The translations under genes and the position numbers were made by a program. Below, one piece after another: positions 42,750-43,019 of a DNA stretch of 43,019 bases (positions within the stretch are counted from its first letter, which is position 1; each line of letters starts with the position of its first letter). The notes under the pieces were generated by a model that was not told the origin of the DNA, did no database searches, and worked only from the letters and a program-made list of their open reading frames with translations. The stretch covers positions 1 through 43,019 of the forward strand of contig NZ_JGYV01000015.1 in assembly GCF_000741575.1 (NCBI RefSeq), given 5' to 3'. The stretch is from Bifidobacterium cuniculi (lineage in GTDB: Bacteria; Actinomycetota; Actinomycetes; Actinomycetales; Bifidobacteriaceae).

Positions 42750-43019
42750 TCAAGCCGTACGCGGGTTGCCGAACCAGCCGGTGTAGATCAGTGCGAAGTT
42801 GCGGTTGCCATAGGTCGAGCAGCCGTCCCCCTCGCCCGAGCCGGCTGCCAGGGCGGCGAGATTGGGCTGGTAGGGCGTGTAGATGTAGAGCAATGCCGTG
42901 GCCTTGTTCTCGATCCACACCTCGTCTCCGCCGCAAGAGGGGTCAGGGTTGAACTGCACGTAATTGAGCCGTCCCGCGGCGTACCCGTACTGTTCCTCGT
43001 ACGCCTCGTAGTAACGGTA
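42750..43019 (-). CDS. C-terminal end of a probable secreted/surface protein (partial)
   Basis: Only the last 89 residues are in the window, so the start and main domains are unknown. The fragment is rich in Tyr, Asn, Gly and aromatic residues, with YEEQYGYAAGRLNYVQFNPD, a cysteine in SCGGDEVWIENKA, then ATALLYIYTPYQPN and GDGCSTYGNRNFALIYTGWFG at the very end. I recall this YTPYQPN...GDGC..YGNRNF...WFG pattern from the C-terminal domain of secreted actinobacterial proteins annotated as hemagglutinins or cell-wall hydrolases. The two cysteines could form a disulfide outside the cell. The assignment rests on memory of the motif only. It converges on glnA. Confidence 0.5.
   Translation of the reverse strand, partial: YRYYEAYEEQYGYAAGRLNYVQFNPDPSCGGDEVWIENKATALLYIYTPYQPNLAALAAGSGEGDGCSTYGNRNFALIYTGWFGNPRTA

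Overview
The window is chromosomal DNA of a high-GC actinobacterium, most likely a Bifidobacterium. The case rests on the DivIVA/SepF/YggT cell-division block, a PriA-type HisA, single-chain glycyl-tRNA synthetase, the MEP isoprenoid genes dxr and ispG, and a GH32 sucrase / LacY-like permease / LacI regulator cluster of the bifidobacterial scr type. I cannot name the species from sequence alone. No phage, CRISPR, rRNA or plasmid functions are visible. The only mobile DNA is the truncated left end of an IS3-family (IS150-like) element at the window start.

Layout. 1-476 is the IS end. 502-4144 holds a zinc-metalloprotease-like protein (minus), then a PDZ-less YlbL/Lon-type protease, a DUF3052 protein, tRNA-Val(TAC) and a small membrane protein. 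4245-11617 is a plus-strand run: a four-motif DivIVA-like protein overlapping dxr, ispG, a membrane alpha/beta hydrolase, recO and uppS. 11618-14685 (minus) carries a ThiY-like lipoprotein and ThiX-like permease downstream of a LacI regulator, with no ATPase gene. 14958-19199 (minus) is the sucrose locus: GH32 enzyme, permease and regulator, with three operator-like palindromes around the permease promoter. 19264-22199 (minus) is a thiamine operon behind a TPP riboswitch: thiM, a thiE-thiD fusion and a thiamine-binding YkoF-like protein. 22344-25194 holds glyS and dusB. 25349-34227 runs ftsZ, sepF, yggT, divIVA, lspA, rluD, dnaE. 34306-39688 is a histidine cluster (hisD, hisC, hisB, an unknown gene, hisH, priA). 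It is followed by a convergent DUF2252 gene, a GlnA2-like glutamine synthetase, and the C-terminal end of a probable secreted protein.

Two signals cut across the genes. First, eleven start codons lie only 6-8 nt downstream of a TAnnnT -10-like box, which predicts widespread leaderless transcription. Second, very long perfect inverted repeats (24, 33 and 47 bp arms) sit at gene ends. The 33-bp one contains, in mirror position, the stop codons of both convergent genes. It shares a 24-nt motif with the 47-bp one, which is a loopless 94-bp palindrome.

Functionally the window links cell pole and septum assembly, isoprenoid and undecaprenyl lipid supply, thiamine salvage, sucrose use and histidine/glutamine synthesis. 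Most genes are core housekeeping genes; the accessory part is the sucrose/thiamine section and the IS end.
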